Part shown: one piece after another, positions 1 through 5,433 of the stretch
Layout of the letters: each line of letters opens with the position of its first letter
Numbering within the stretch: position 1 is the stretch's first letter
Origin: Clostridiales bacterium
GTDB taxonomy: Bacteria; Bacillota; Clostridia; Lachnospirales; Lachnospiraceae
Direction: 5' to 3'
Assembly: GCA_029267975.1 (NCBI GenBank)
Contig: JAJUHH010000217.1
Location: 1 to 5,433, forward strand
DNA length: 5,433 nt
Made by a program: the position numbers and the translations under genes
Notes under the pieces: model-generated
What the model was told of the DNA's origin: nothing
The model's database searches: none
The model's input: only the letters and a program-made list of their open reading frames with translations

Positions 1-31
1 AACAGTTTTACCGTAAGCTACTAGAGGTAAC

Positions 32-43
32 AGCTGCGCAGCT
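32..43. repeat. 12-bp perfect palindrome AGCTGCGCAGCT
   Basis: The 12 bases read the same on both strands. The flanking bases do not extend the symmetry, so this is a short dyad without a loop and is more like a protein-binding site than an RNA hairpin. The core TGCGCAG recurs after the SLH gene at 2181-2187, there without full symmetry. No known operator is recognised, and a 12-bp palindrome can arise by chance. Confidence 0.35.
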
Positions 44-121
44 TAGAGTGAATTGCATGGATTGATTCATTCGAAGGCATGACTGCATATGATTGTAGAA
101 TAAATATAACAATAATATAAG

Positions 122-182
122 AAAAGACTGATAACCTGGCGGCTCCCAAGCGGCTTAGGCTATCAGTTTTTTATTGTTTTTT
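122..182 (+). terminator. Rho-independent terminator of an upstream gene
   Basis: The arms CTGATAACCT (128-137) and AGGCTATCAG (157-166) pair with one A-C mismatch. The A-rich bases 122-127 can pair with the T-run 167-172, which lengthens the stem. The interior 138-156 is weakly structured, with a small GCT/AGC stem inside. The stem is followed directly by a T-rich tract (167-182). This is the classic form of an intrinsic terminator on the + strand. The A-rich left flank also gives a weaker T-tract on the opposite strand, so some bidirectional action is possible. It most likely ends the transcript of a gene that lies left of the window. A leader attenuator for the SLH gene is an alternative if a promoter lies upstream of it. 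Confidence 0.75.
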
Positions 183-275
183 AATAAATATACGAATTAA
201 ATCACAATTAAAACACAGAATGTTCATCATTTTCCATTAATATGAAAAGGAAGTTTACATTACCAATAGGAAAGA
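173..275 (+). promoter_or_regulatory. AT-rich leader, probable operon promoter region
   Basis: This very AT-rich stretch lies between the terminator and the ribosome binding site of the SLH gene, so the promoter of the four-gene cluster is expected here. No good sigma-A match is visible. The best pairing seen is TTGTTT (174-179) with TTAAAT (197-202) at 17 bases spacing, which is weak. An alternative, TTGTAG (94-99) with TATAAG (116-121) at 16 bases, lies before the hairpin and would start transcription almost on the stem. The placement is inferred from context, and the exact elements are unresolved. Confidence 0.25.
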
Positions 276-283
276 AAAGGAGA
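276..283 (+). promoter_or_regulatory. Ribosome binding site deciding the SLH-protein start
   Basis: AAAGGAGA lies with its GGAG core (279-282) seven bases before the ATG at 290. The in-frame ATG at 242, which would add 16 residues, is preceded only by AT-rich sequence with no purine-rich Shine-Dalgarno match. This favours 290 as the real start. Confidence 0.85.
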
Positions 284-289
284 TTGAAC

Positions 290-2164
290 ATGCGAAGAAT
301 ATTAGCTGTCATACTAGCTGCGGTGCTGTTATTGCAAACCGGGCTGCTGGTGAATGAACCGCAGAAAGCCTATGCAGCCACAAGCAAGGCGGAGAAGGTG
401 ATCAAAGCCCTGAATATTATGAACACGGACAAAGGGGAGATTGACAGCAGTGCAAGCAAAATTACCAGAGCACAATTTGCACAGCTTCTTGTTAATTTGT
501 CTACCCTGAAGGATTCTGTTGCTGCAGCCAGCAATGTATCCTTATTCAAGGACGTGCCGAAGAAGCATTGGGCAGCACCTTACATAAAAACGGCAGTGAC
601 AAATGGATGGATGACAGGCTACATAAACGGTTCCTTCAAACCGGACAGTGGAGTCACCCTCATAGAAGCAGTAAGCGGGGTATTAAAGCTCCTGGGATAT
701 AGTGACAGTGATTTTAGCGGCAATATCACCGGTGGTAAAATGGCACTGTATCGTTCGAAGAAGCTGAATAAGAATATAACAGTGACCTCGTCCTCTGCCA
801 ATTTGAATTACAGTAATTGCGTTAATCTGCTGTATAACGTACTGAATACCACAACCAAGGATGGCAAGAATTACGCAAGCTTATTAGGCTATTCTCTGGA
901 TTCTTCAGGAGAGATTGATTATCTTTCCTTGGTCAATACAGGTACTCAGGGACCGATCATCGCAGACAGCAGCTGGACTTCTAAGATACCATTTTCTTTA
1001 GTGAATGCCACCTTCTATAAAAATGATGTGAAATGTAACTATAGCGATATTGATGAATTTGATGTTCTTTATTACTCAGAAAGCTTTGAAACCGTATGGG
1101 CTTATAACAGCAAGATTACGGGCACGCTTACCAGCGTTAATCCGGATCTGATCAATCCTGTTTCAGTAACGGTAGCCGGAACGGAGTATAAATTCGAAAA
1201 TAGTACGGCATCCTTGGAATTCTCCTCCACAGGCAGTATTCAAAAGGGAGATGTAGTAACCTTACTCTTAGGAAAGAACGGAGAGATAGCCGGCGTTCTC
1301 AGTGTAGATGAGTATAATACAACAATTACAGGTCTCGTACTGAATGTCGGTACCCATATGGTGAAGGATAGCCAGGGAGTCTATAGCAGCGCTTCCTATG
1401 TTGAATTTGTGGATGCTAAGGGCAATCTTTATACCCAGGATTATGACAGTACAGCAGTCACATTTTCAAAAGAGGATCTGATTCGTATCAGCTATGAGAA
1501 CGGAAGTGCAACAATATCCAAATTAGAGGGACAGAGAACTGATCTTGATAATGCTGCGGTCAGCAGTGACGGTAAGACACTGGGTTCTAAAAAATTTGCC
1601 TCAGATGTCCATATTCTTGATTATCACAAGGGTACCTATACCAAAGTGTATCCAAGCCGCCTGTCTGGCATGATCTTACTGAACACTATGATCAAATATT
1701 ATGCAACCGACGCAAGCGGCGAGATCACTGAAATGATCTTATATAATGCTACCGGTGATATGGATACTTATGGTATTTTTGCAGGCTTTACCTTAAGCGG
1801 AGCAAGCAGTATGTACCAATATATCGTGGATGGAAAGACAAACTCCCTCATGATAAATAGTTTCGATGATGTTACAGTTACGGTCGGCCCTGCCGGCTTT
1901 GTGATCAAGAACGGCAGTCTTGCATCCTCCTATTCCTTAACCGGAATTCCTGTCACTGTAATTGGCAATACCACAGTAACTTCCGGGACAGAGAAATATC
2001 CGCTGGCAGATAAAGTAAGTGCTTACTATCTGTCGGAGGGCAAGTATACATTAACTACCTTAGATAATATCAATCCGTCCAAGCAGAAGGTGACAGCTTA
2101 TTATGACAAAGCTATCACTCTGGGCGGCAGAATCCGGGTTATTGTTGCAGAGGCAGCAAATTAA
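290..2164 (+). CDS. Secreted S-layer-homology (SLH) domain protein
   Basis: This 624-residue protein is predicted to be exported and held on the cell wall. It begins MRRILAVILAAVLLL, a Sec signal peptide with a hydrophobic core at about residues 4-20 and a likely signal peptidase I site after AYA (residue 29). There is no lipobox cysteine. A shortened first SLH repeat follows (about 34-71, with ITRAQ at 58-62). The second is clear (about 85-138: FKDVPKKHWA, then NGWMTGYINGSFKPD and VTLIEA in place of the usual TRAE). A third is degenerate (about 142-202). SLH domains as a family bind secondary cell-wall polymers. The remaining 420 or so residues are rich in Ser, Thr, Val and Tyr and look beta-stranded, with two similar segments at about 275-339 and 344-413. 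No catalytic motif is seen. The start at 290 is chosen for its ribosome binding site; an ATG at 242 would add 16 residues. It leads an exporter gene cluster, which suggests a linked surface role, but its molecular function is unknown. Confidence 0.88.
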   Translation: MRRILAVILAAVLLLQTGLLVNEPQKAYAATSKAEKVIKALNIMNTDKGEIDSSASKITRAQFAQLLVNLSTLKDSVAAASNVSLFKDVPKKHWAAPYIKTAVTNGWMTGYINGSFKPDSGVTLIEAVSGVLKLLGYSDSDFSGNITGGKMALYRSKKLNKNITVTSSSANLNYSNCVNLLYNVLNTTTKDGKNYASLLGYSLDSSGEIDYLSLVNTGTQGPIIADSSWTSKIPFSLVNATFYKNDVKCNYSDIDEFDVLYYSESFETVWAYNSKITGTLTSVNPDLINPVSVTVAGTEYKFENSTASLEFSSTGSIQKGDVVTLLLGKNGEIAGVLSVDEYNTTITGLVLNVGTHMVKDSQGVYSSASYVEFVDAKGNLYTQDYDSTAVTFSKEDLIRISYENGSATISKLEGQRTDLDNAAVSSDGKTLGSKKFASDVHILDYHKGTYTKVYPSRLSGMILLNTMIKYYATDASGEITEMILYNATGDMDTYGIFAGFTLSGASSMYQYIVDGKTNSLMINSFDDVTVTVGPAGFVIKNGSLASSYSLTGIPVTVIGNTTVTSGTEKYPLADKVSAYYLSEGKYTLTTLDNINPSKQKVTAYYDKAITLGGRIRVIVAEAAN

Positions 2165-2174
2165 TCGAATCAAA

Positions 2175-2202
2175 GGTCAGTGCGCAGACTTAATTGCATT
2201 GG
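2175..2202 (+). repeat. Post-stop motif block resembling bases 26-60
   Basis: The order GGT, AG, TGCGCAG, CTTA, AATTGCAT, GG is found both here, 11 bases after the SLH stop codon, and at 26-60, with small gaps between blocks. The rest of the 84-base gap between the SLH gene and the adaptor gene has no terminator-like hairpin with a T-run and no clear promoter. The likeness is seen by eye only. It may reflect a duplicated gene end, a shared regulatory site or chance. Confidence 0.3.
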
Positions 2203-2229
2203 CAGTTATAGGTTTCAGTGACAAGGAAT

Positions 2230-2262
2230 GGAGGATCAATGAACATAAATGAAGAATATTAA
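2230..2262 (+). promoter_or_regulatory. Adaptor ribosome binding site with overlapping 7-codon mini-ORF
   Basis: GGAGG (2230-2234) is a strong Shine-Dalgarno core, but it lies 14 bases before the adaptor ATG at 2249, longer than the usual 5-10. Between them an ATG at 2239, four bases after the core, opens a mini-ORF in another frame (MNINEEY, stop at 2260-2262) that overlaps the adaptor start by 14 bases. An in-frame TAA at 2246-2248 rules out any longer adaptor start. The mini-ORF could lower adaptor translation or couple to it by reinitiation, or it may be accidental. Confidence 0.4.
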
Positions 2263-4045
2263 ATGGAAAAAGCTTATTAAATGGGTCATTATTGTGATTG
2301 TACTGCTGATCATTGGGCTTGTTGTCTTTAACAGAATGTCAGCAAGGAGGTTTCAAAAGGCATCCTCAGAAAACGCCATCACCACGGCACGTGTGGAAAC
2401 AAGAGATATACAGAATGTCCTTACCTCCTCAGGAACCATATCACCGCTTAACACTTATGATGTTACCACCCTGGTAGAAGGGGAAGTGATCGAAGCTAAT
2501 TTTGAGGAAGGTGATATCGTAGAGGCTGGTCAGGTATTATATAAGATTGATACCGATACCCTGGATAATCAGATAGATACAGCGCAGACGAACCTGGACA
2601 GGGCCAATAAAAACCTTGTCAAGGCTGAGGAAAGCTATCAGGATGCACAGGAAAATCTTACAAAAGCACAGAAGGAATATGATAAGGCGAAAGCAGAATA
2701 TGGTGATCCCGCTGTCAGATCCAAGGTGACGGGTTATGTTAAGACCCTTTATGTGAAGGAAGGGGATACCCTGCAAAGGGGAAGCCAGATTGCGGAAATC
2801 TATGATAACAGTACTATGGTATTAACGATACCTTTTTCATCTGCAGAAGTGGATCAATCCCTGGTGGGTAAAACAGCAGAGCTAGTGCTGGAGGCAACAG
2901 GGGAGACTGTGAAGGGTAAAGTTACGAAGGTCAGCAATATTGATGAAGTACTCAGTGGTAATCGTCTGGTGAACCAGGTTACTATTGAAGTAACAAATCC
3001 CGGAGGTATTACGACAGCAACAACAGCAACAGCTTCCATCGGAAGTATTTACAGCAGCGCAGAGGGAACCTTTGGGGTTAAGACACAGACTGTAATCTCT
3101 GCGGAATATACCGGCAAGATTGCTGACTTAAAGCTCCAGGAAGGAAGTAAAATAAAAGAAGGAGATATTATGTATCTTCTGACCCAGGATTCCGTTGATG
3201 ACCTCTTAGAGCAGTATGCAAGCAAGCTGGAGAGTGCCCAGGATGCAGTAGACAATGCTAAGGACAGTATAGAAAGTGCCAGGGACACGATCGAAGATGC
3301 AGAAGCCAAGCTTCAGGAGGTAATTGATACCAGAACAGATTACAGCGTTACGGCACCAATCTCAGGAATTGTGATCAGTAAGGATGCTTTAGTGGGAGAT
3401 ACCATAAGGAACACCTCTGCCCTTTGTACAGTTTATGATATGTCAGCTGTTACCTTTGAAATGTATGTGGATGAGCTTGATGTCATGAGTGTGGAGGTTG
3501 GTCAGGAGGTAGAGGTGACTGCGGATGCATTTGAGGACCAGACCATGAAGGGCCTTGTTACGAATATCAGTCTGCGTAGCAGTGCCAGTCAGGGTGTAAC
3601 CCAATATCCTGTCACAGTAAGAATTGATGAAGTAGGAAATCTGTTGCCTGGAATGAATGTCACAGGTTCTATCATAATAGAAAAAGCGACACAAGTTATG
3701 GCTATCCCTGCGGATGCTTTAATGCGTGGCGATATGGTTTATGTTAAGGACGATTCTATAACAGAGGCCAATGGTGATGTCCCTGCAGGCTTTAAAGAGG
3801 TTAAGGTTGAGACAGGCATTACAGATGGTAATTATATAGAGATCAAAAGTGGTCTGACCGGTGACGAAGAAGTATATGTGAAGCGAATTTCCGAGGCCAT
3901 AAGCTTTACTATGCCGGGAGGCATGAATGGCTTTGGTGGAAGTATGACACTACCCCAGGGTGGCATGGGAGGAAACGCCAGCTTTAGTGGTGGAAGCAGA
4001 AACTCAGGCGGTGGTAATTTTGGTGGCGGTATGCCTGGTAGGTAA
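2249..4045 (+). CDS. HlyD/MacA-type efflux adaptor with duplicated lipoyl-hairpin-barrel module
   Basis: This 598-residue adaptor (membrane-fusion protein) should sit on the outer face of the cytoplasmic membrane and work with the ATPase and permease encoded next to it. One membrane anchor helix follows a basic start (residues 11-28), and there is no lipobox. Module 1 has a lipoyl half (about 72-100), a coiled-coil hairpin rich in Ala, Lys, Glu and Gln (103-151), a second lipoyl half (VTGYVKTLYVKEGDTL, 160-175) and a beta-barrel (about 188-265). Module 2 repeats this order: lipoyl half (VISAEYTGKIADLKLQEGS, 282-300), hairpin (315-361), lipoyl half (VTAPISGIVIS, 367-377) and barrel (about 400-478). 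A membrane-proximal domain (about 482-548) and a Gly/Met-rich tail (553-598) end the protein. Typical adaptors are near 350-450 residues with one such module, so this one is long. The next gene starts after an 18-base gap. ATG 2249 is the first possible start in frame. Function as an exporter adaptor is secure; the substrate is unknown. Confidence 0.92.
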   Translation: MKNIKWKKLIKWVIIVIVLLIIGLVVFNRMSARRFQKASSENAITTARVETRDIQNVLTSSGTISPLNTYDVTTLVEGEVIEANFEEGDIVEAGQVLYKIDTDTLDNQIDTAQTNLDRANKNLVKAEESYQDAQENLTKAQKEYDKAKAEYGDPAVRSKVTGYVKTLYVKEGDTLQRGSQIAEIYDNSTMVLTIPFSSAEVDQSLVGKTAELVLEATGETVKGKVTKVSNIDEVLSGNRLVNQVTIEVTNPGGITTATTATASIGSIYSSAEGTFGVKTQTVISAEYTGKIADLKLQEGSKIKEGDIMYLLTQDSVDDLLEQYASKLESAQDAVDNAKDSIESARDTIEDAEAKLQEVIDTRTDYSVTAPISGIVISKDALVGDTIRNTSALCTVYDMSAVTFEMYVDELDVMSVEVGQEVEVTADAFEDQTMKGLVTNISLRSSASQGVTQYPVTVRIDEVGNLLPGMNVTGSIIIEKATQVMAIPADALMRGDMVYVKDDSITEANGDVPAGFKEVKVETGITDGNYIEIKSGLTGDEEVYVKRISEAISFTMPGGMNGFGGSMTLPQGGMGGNASFSGGSRNSGGGNFGGGMPGR

Positions 4046-4063
4046 TCAAGGAGGGATGCTAGT

Positions 4064-4801
4064 ATGAATGAGCAAATCACGGAACAGTCGGCAGTACCCT
4101 TGATCCAACTGATTGATATCTATAAGATCTACCAGATGGGCAGTACCGAGGTTCGCGCCAATGATGGAATCAGCCTTACGATCATGGAAGGTGAATTTGT
4201 TGCCATCGTCGGTAAATCCGGCTCCGGTAAGTCAACGATTATGAATATTATCGGTGCCCTTGATGTACCTACCAAGGGACAATATATCTTAAAGGGTCAG
4301 GATGTCAGTAAGATGAAGGATGATGCCCTGGCTGAGATTCGCAATAAAACCATCGGCTTCATCTTTCAACAGTATAATCTGCTGCCAAAGCAGAATCTTC
4401 TTGAGAATGTTGAACTTCCGCTCCTATATGCAGGGGTAGGGAAGAAGCAGCGAAGGCAGTTTGCCATGGAAGCATTAAAACGTGTGGGCATTGAAGATAA
4501 ATGGAAAAACTATCCCAATCAGTTATCCGGCGGTCAGCAGCAAAGAGGAGCTGTGGCTAGAGCTTTGGCAGGCAAGCCTTCCTTAATTCTCGCAGATGAA
4601 CCCACCGGAGCACTGGATTCAAAGACTAGCCGGGAGCTGTTGGATTTCCTGAAGAAACTCAATGAGGAAGGAAACACCATTGTCTTGATCACCCATGATC
4701 ACTCAGTGGCAGAAGAGGCAAACAGGGTCATTACGCTGCGTGATGGTAAGATCGTATCTGATATTATTCAGACTGAGAAAAAGGAGCATGAATTTGTATG
4801 A
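4064..4801 (+). CDS. ABC exporter ATP-binding protein, MacB/LolD/YknY type
   Basis: This 245-residue ATPase has the usual length for the family and should power the adjacent permease from the cytoplasmic side. All key motifs are intact: Walker A GKSGSGKST (50-58), Q-loop FQQYNLLP (101-108), signature LSGGQQQR (154-161), Walker B LILADEP with catalytic Glu179, D-loop GALD (182-185) and switch His211 in LITHDHS. The FQQYNLLP and NLLENVELPLLYAG segments are typical of the MacB/LolD/FtsE branch, whose members drive mechanotransmission exporters and lipoprotein extractors. A strong ribosome binding site, AAGGAGGG (4048-4055), lies at good distance from the ATG. The gene starts 18 bases after the adaptor stop and overlaps the permease start by four bases (ATGA), so translation is probably coupled. 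Being a separate protein from the permease matches the YknXYZ arrangement and not the fused MacB of Gram-negatives. The substrate cannot be inferred. Confidence 0.96.
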   Translation: MNEQITEQSAVPLIQLIDIYKIYQMGSTEVRANDGISLTIMEGEFVAIVGKSGSGKSTIMNIIGALDVPTKGQYILKGQDVSKMKDDALAEIRNKTIGFIFQQYNLLPKQNLLENVELPLLYAGVGKKQRRQFAMEALKRVGIEDKWKNYPNQLSGGQQQRGAVARALAGKPSLILADEPTGALDSKTSRELLDFLKKLNEEGNTIVLITHDHSVAEEANRVITLRDGKIVSDIIQTEKKEHEFV

Positions 4802-5433
4802 GATTTGGGCAAGCCTTAAAATTGGCGATTAAAAGTATACTAGGCAGCAAGCTGCGCTCCTTTCTCACCATGCTTGGTATGATTATCGGAGTCGCAGCAG
4901 TGATCGCACTTTTGGGTTTGGTGTCCGGTGTCACAAACTATATCATCTCTACCTTTTCCGATATGGGTACGAATTTAGTTACAGTCACTGTGAATAACAC
5001 GGATACGAGAACCGTAAGTGTTGATGAAATGTATGATTTTGCAAAGGAGAACAGCCAGATCTTTGTCGGTGTGACTCCTAAGGTAAGCGGAAACTATACC
5101 GTCAAAAAAGGTGAGACTTCTAAGTCTACCTCAGTGGTTGGGGTCGGTGAAGATTATTTTGAGGTGAATAATCTGTCTGTTGCCTCAGGGCGCTTTATCT
5201 CCTATGCTGATATAAAGAACAGATACAATGCCTGTGTGATCGGTACCTACATAAATGAGGAGCTGTTTGATGGCAGAGCAAGTCTGGGGGATACCCTAAA
5301 GATTAAGGGACAGGTGTATACCATCGTCGGTATCCAGGAGGAGAAGGCGGATTCGGAAGAAAATTCTAGCGATGATATCATTTATATTCCCTATTCTAAT
5401 GCAGCCAGACTGGCAAGCAACTCAGTGATATCC
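4798..5433 (+). CDS. MacB/FtsX-family ABC permease, 3' end beyond the window
   Basis: An open frame from ATG 4798 runs to the window edge without a stop, giving the first 212 residues of a protein usually near 400. It begins MRFGQALKLAIKSILGSKLR, the short amphipathic start typical of MacB-type permeases. The first membrane helix follows (about 24-46, with FLTMLGMIIGVAAVIALLGL). An extracytoplasmic domain of the MacB periplasmic-core type starts at about residue 50. Its family-like segments are VASGRFIS (128-135), VIGTYINEELF (147-157), YTIVGIQEEK (174-183) and IIYIPYSNA (194-202). The remaining three helices expected for the family should lie past the right edge. The start overlaps the ATPase stop codon (ATGA, 4798-4801). 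AAGGAG (4781-4786), 11 bases upstream, serves as a somewhat distant ribosome binding site, so coupling to ATPase translation is likely. It should form a dimer in the cytoplasmic membrane and couple ATP use to movement of the outer domain. Confidence 0.93.
   Translation, partial: MRFGQALKLAIKSILGSKLRSFLTMLGMIIGVAAVIALLGLVSGVTNYIISTFSDMGTNLVTVTVNNTDTRTVSVDEMYDFAKENSQIFVGVTPKVSGNYTVKKGETSKSTSVVGVGEDYFEVNNLSVASGRFISYADIKNRYNACVIGTYINEELFDGRASLGDTLKIKGQVYTIVGIQEEKADSEENSSDDIIYIPYSNAARLASNSVIS

Noticed and set aside
1..65. Possible C-terminal end of an upstream gene (frame 1 stops at 24, frame 2 at 16, frame 3 at 65).
   Set aside because: At most 21 codons are visible in any frame and none has a recognisable protein end. 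The terminator at 122-182 implies an upstream gene, but its stop codon cannot be assigned.
94..121. Promoter-like pair TTGTAG and TATAAG with 16 bases spacing.
   Set aside because: The -35 matches only 3 of 6, and transcription would start on the terminator stem. AT-rich DNA gives such matches often.
619..801. 60-codon minus-strand frame inside the SLH gene.
   Set aside because: It is antisense to a well-supported gene and has no recognisable domain or ribosome binding site. The minus-strand frames inside the adaptor gene (2537-2776, 2854-3039, 3049-3309, 3443-3694) and over its end (3832-4080) are rejected for the same reasons.
3010..3032. ACA/GCA-rich triplet run in the adaptor gene, possible microsatellite.
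   Set aside because: It is short, irregular and encodes a Thr/Ala stretch at the end of the first barrel, so it is ordinary coding sequence.
4788..4832. Small frame MNLYEIWASLKIGD starting next to AAGGAG.
   Set aside because: The ATG is one base from the ribosome binding site, too close for use, and the frame overlaps the ATPase end and the permease start, both of which are well supported.
1..5433. Search for CRISPR arrays, tRNA or rRNA genes, insertion sequences, attachment sites or defence genes.
   Set aside because: No regularly spaced repeats, RNA-gene signatures, transposase frames or terminal inverted repeats were seen on either strand; nearly all of 290-5433 is explained by four genes.

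Overview
The window looks like chromosomal DNA from a low-to-moderate GC Gram-positive anaerobe, most likely a clostridium of the Lachnospiraceae type. This is inferred from three things: strong AGGAGG-type ribosome binding sites, an S-layer-homology (SLH) surface protein of a style common in that group, and an ABC exporter in which ATPase and permease are separate polypeptides, as in Bacillus YknXYZ. No species is assigned.

Layout: bases 1-289 are non-coding as far as can be seen. They hold a 12-bp palindrome (32-43), a hairpin followed by a T-run that looks like the terminator of an upstream gene (122-182), and an AT-rich leader. Four genes follow, all on the + strand: a secreted SLH-domain protein (290-2164), a membrane-fusion/adaptor protein of the HlyD/MacA type (2249-4045), a MacB/LolD-type ATPase (4064-4801), and a MacB/FtsX-type permease that starts at 4798 and runs off the right edge (4798-5433, first 212 residues). 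The last three are tightly packed: an 18-base gap, then a 4-base ATGA overlap. They almost surely form one transcript. The 84-base gap after the SLH gene shows no terminator, so that gene may be co-transcribed too.

How they fit together: ATPase and permease should form a mechanotransmission-type exporter in the cytoplasmic membrane. The adaptor, anchored by one N-terminal membrane helix, should sit on its outer face. The SLH protein is predicted to be exported and bound to the cell wall, so it could be an outer, wall-side partner or simply a co-regulated surface protein. The substrate cannot be told from sequence.

Most notable points: the adaptor carries two successive lipoyl/coiled-coil/beta-barrel modules instead of one and ends in a Gly/Met-rich tail. 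Its start codon is poorly spaced from its ribosome binding site, with a 7-codon mini-ORF in between. The two stretches at 26-60 and 2175-2202 share a similar motif block. The system is a variant of a known exporter class, not a clearly new one.
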